DNA from: Burkholderia cenocepacia
Lineage (GTDB): Bacteria > Pseudomonadota > Gammaproteobacteria > Burkholderiales > Burkholderiaceae
Assembly: GCF_900446215.1 (NCBI RefSeq)
Contig: NZ_UAQZ01000001.1
Coordinates: 682,001-746,000, forward strand
Direction of reading: 5' to 3'
Length of the DNA stretch: 64,000 bases
This document shows, piece after piece, positions 63,159 through 64,000 of this stretch. Every line of letters starts with the position of its first letter. Position 1 is the first letter of the stretch. The notes beneath the pieces are model-generated. The model saw nothing but the letters and a program-made list of their open reading frames with translations. It had not been told where the DNA came from and searched no databases. A program made the translations under genes and the position numbers.

Positions 63159-63785
63159 TCAGCGGCGTTCGAGCGCCAGCTTCACGCCCAGCGCGAGCAA
63201 GACTACCCCGCTGACGCGATGCATGCGCGTCAGGATGCGCGGGTTGCGGCGGATCGATGCCGACAGCAGGCCGGCGAACAACGCGACCGGCCCCTTGACG
63301 AGAAACGTCAGCCCGGCAAACGTCGCACCCAGCACGAACAGCGACAGCATCGGATGGGGGGCGCCGGCCGGCACGAATTGCGGCAGGAACGCCAGATAGA
63401 AAAGCGCGACCTTCGGATTGGATACATTGGACAGCGCGCCTTGCGCGAACGCCCGCAGCCGCGACGCCGGCGCATTGCCGTGGCCCGCGAGCGTCAATTC
63501 GCCCGTCGAGCGCAACAGCGTGATGCCGAGGTACAGCAGGTATAGCGCGCCCACCATCTTCAGCGCCGTGAACAGCCATTCGGAGGCCTGAAGAAGGGCG
63601 CCCAGCCCGAGCGTCGCGAGCATCGTATGCACGAGCAGCCCGACGCTGACACCCGCGGCGGTCACGAGGCCCGCGCGCGTGCCGCCGGACAGCGTGCGCG
63701 ACATCACGAGGACCATGTCCTGGCCGGGCGTCAGAATGATCAGAAGGGAGGTGGCCATGAACGGCAACCAGGCGACGTGCGGCAT
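63159..63785 (-). CDS. LysE/RhtB-family exporter
   Basis: A 208-residue membrane protein from the ATG at 63785 (MPHVAWLPFMATSLLIILTP), preceded by AGGAG; the frame runs on upstream through the promoter. It has six helices with the LysE hallmark TPGQDMVLVMSRTLSGGTRA and ALSNVSNPKVALFYLAFLPQ. It probably exports an amino acid such as homoserine, threonine or a branched-chain residue. The divergent Lrp-type gene next to it is its likely regulator, a common pairing. Confidence 0.92.
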   Translation of the reverse strand: MPHVAWLPFMATSLLIILTPGQDMVLVMSRTLSGGTRAGLVTAAGVSVGLLVHTMLATLGLGALLQASEWLFTALKMVGALYLLYLGITLLRSTGELTLAGHGNAPASRLRAFAQGALSNVSNPKVALFYLAFLPQFVPAGAPHPMLSLFVLGATFAGLTFLVKGPVALFAGLLSASIRRNPRILTRMHRVSGVVLLALGVKLALERR

Positions 63786-63912
63786 CTGGAAACTCCTGAA
63801 AGCGGCGCCGCGGCGCGCGGGGATCGCGCGCTTCGGAGGCCGGGCAGTCGTCAGATTATCGGCAATTTCCCGTGGAGATTGGATGCAAAACCGGCTACTT
63901 CCGGCTGTTGAT

Positions 63913-63929
63913 TTGGAGTTATTCTCCAA
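63913..63929. promoter_or_regulatory. palindrome between LysE-type exporter and Lrp-type regulator
   Basis: TTGGAGTTATTCTCCAA is a perfect dyad with a 5-base centre, the size and AT-rich style of an Lrp/AsnC site. It lies 25 bases before the regulator ATG. Confidence 0.6.
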
Positions 63930-63953
63930 TCTTGAGGTTTTCGGTAGCCAAAG

Positions 63954-64000
63954 ATGCCAATCAAACTGGATGCAATCGACCGACGCATTCTGCGTGCGTT
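63954..64000 (+). CDS. Lrp/AsnC-family regulator, N-terminus only
   Basis: The frame begins MPIKLDAIDRRILRA and runs off the window. LDxxDRxIL is the standard opening of the Lrp/AsnC helix-turn-helix. It is divergent from the LysE-type exporter, which it probably controls in response to an amino acid. Only 15 residues are visible. Confidence 0.75.
   Translation, partial: MPIKLDAIDRRILRA

Overview
The window is an ordinary-density stretch of a GC-rich beta-proteobacterial chromosome, most likely Burkholderia and probably the B. cepacia complex. That inference rests on the 16S-Ile-Ala-23S-5S operon, an intact IS407-like element, an ftrABCD iron uptake operon, hemP, and long antisense reading frames typical of a very GC-rich genome. 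I see no prophage, CRISPR array, conjugative module or defence island. The least explained items are small: a possible structured RNA behind hemP, a 20-residue membrane peptide before tonB, a PhnZ-like oxygenase in a phosphonate operon, and several unassigned operator-like palindromes.

1-7.2 kb holds carbon metabolism: a two-component acetate/solute symporter (DUF4212 small subunit plus sodium:solute symporter, cut by the window edge), acetyl-CoA synthetase, a DMT exporter, a UPF0114 membrane protein and class I fumarase. 7.2-18.3 kb is an iron island: bacterioferritin, bacterioferritin-associated ferredoxin, a tiny membrane ORF, tonB-exbB-exbD, hemP and ftrABCD, with Fur-box-like sites before bfr, bfd, hemP and ftrA. 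murI, a LysR regulator, a pirin and a DUF1857 protein are interspersed.

18.4-25.6 kb is housekeeping: uvrB, an aromatic/aspartate aminotransferase, 3-hydroxybutyrate dehydrogenase, an aldo/keto reductase, rlmJ and small unknown proteins. A CueR-type copper regulator (25.8-26.2 kb) is followed by a 1236-bp IS407-like element with a 4-bp target duplication, then by a complete rRNA operon on the minus strand (27.6-33.3 kb) with recognisable promoter, boxA sites, processing stems and terminator.

33.3-42.1 kb encodes 2-aminoethylphosphonate use: a PhnS-T-U-V type ABC importer, PhnW transaminase (divergent), PhnY phosphonoacetaldehyde dehydrogenase, PhnA phosphonoacetate hydrolase and a PhnZ-like HD protein. 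42.1-47.0 kb encodes quinate/shikimate catabolism to protocatechuate: MFS transporter, quinate/shikimate dehydrogenase, type II dehydroquinase and, divergently, a dehydroshikimate dehydratase fused to an HPPD-like domain. The gene set resembles the qsu cluster of Corynebacterium.

47.2-52.4 kb holds a small unknown protein, a PAS-AraC regulator, a branched-chain amino-acid type binding protein, an MHS-family MFS transporter and a DoxX protein. 52.5-60.3 kb forms a galactarate/glucarate catabolic group: FucU-like mutarotase, GarD-like dehydratase, KdgD, 2,5-dioxovalerate dehydrogenase and a GudP-like transporter. These give galactarate/glucarate to 5-dehydro-4-deoxyglucarate to 2,5-dioxopentanoate to 2-oxoglutarate. 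The end holds a M50 protease with a DUF2167 partner, an XRE regulator, a LysE exporter and the start of an Lrp/AsnC gene.
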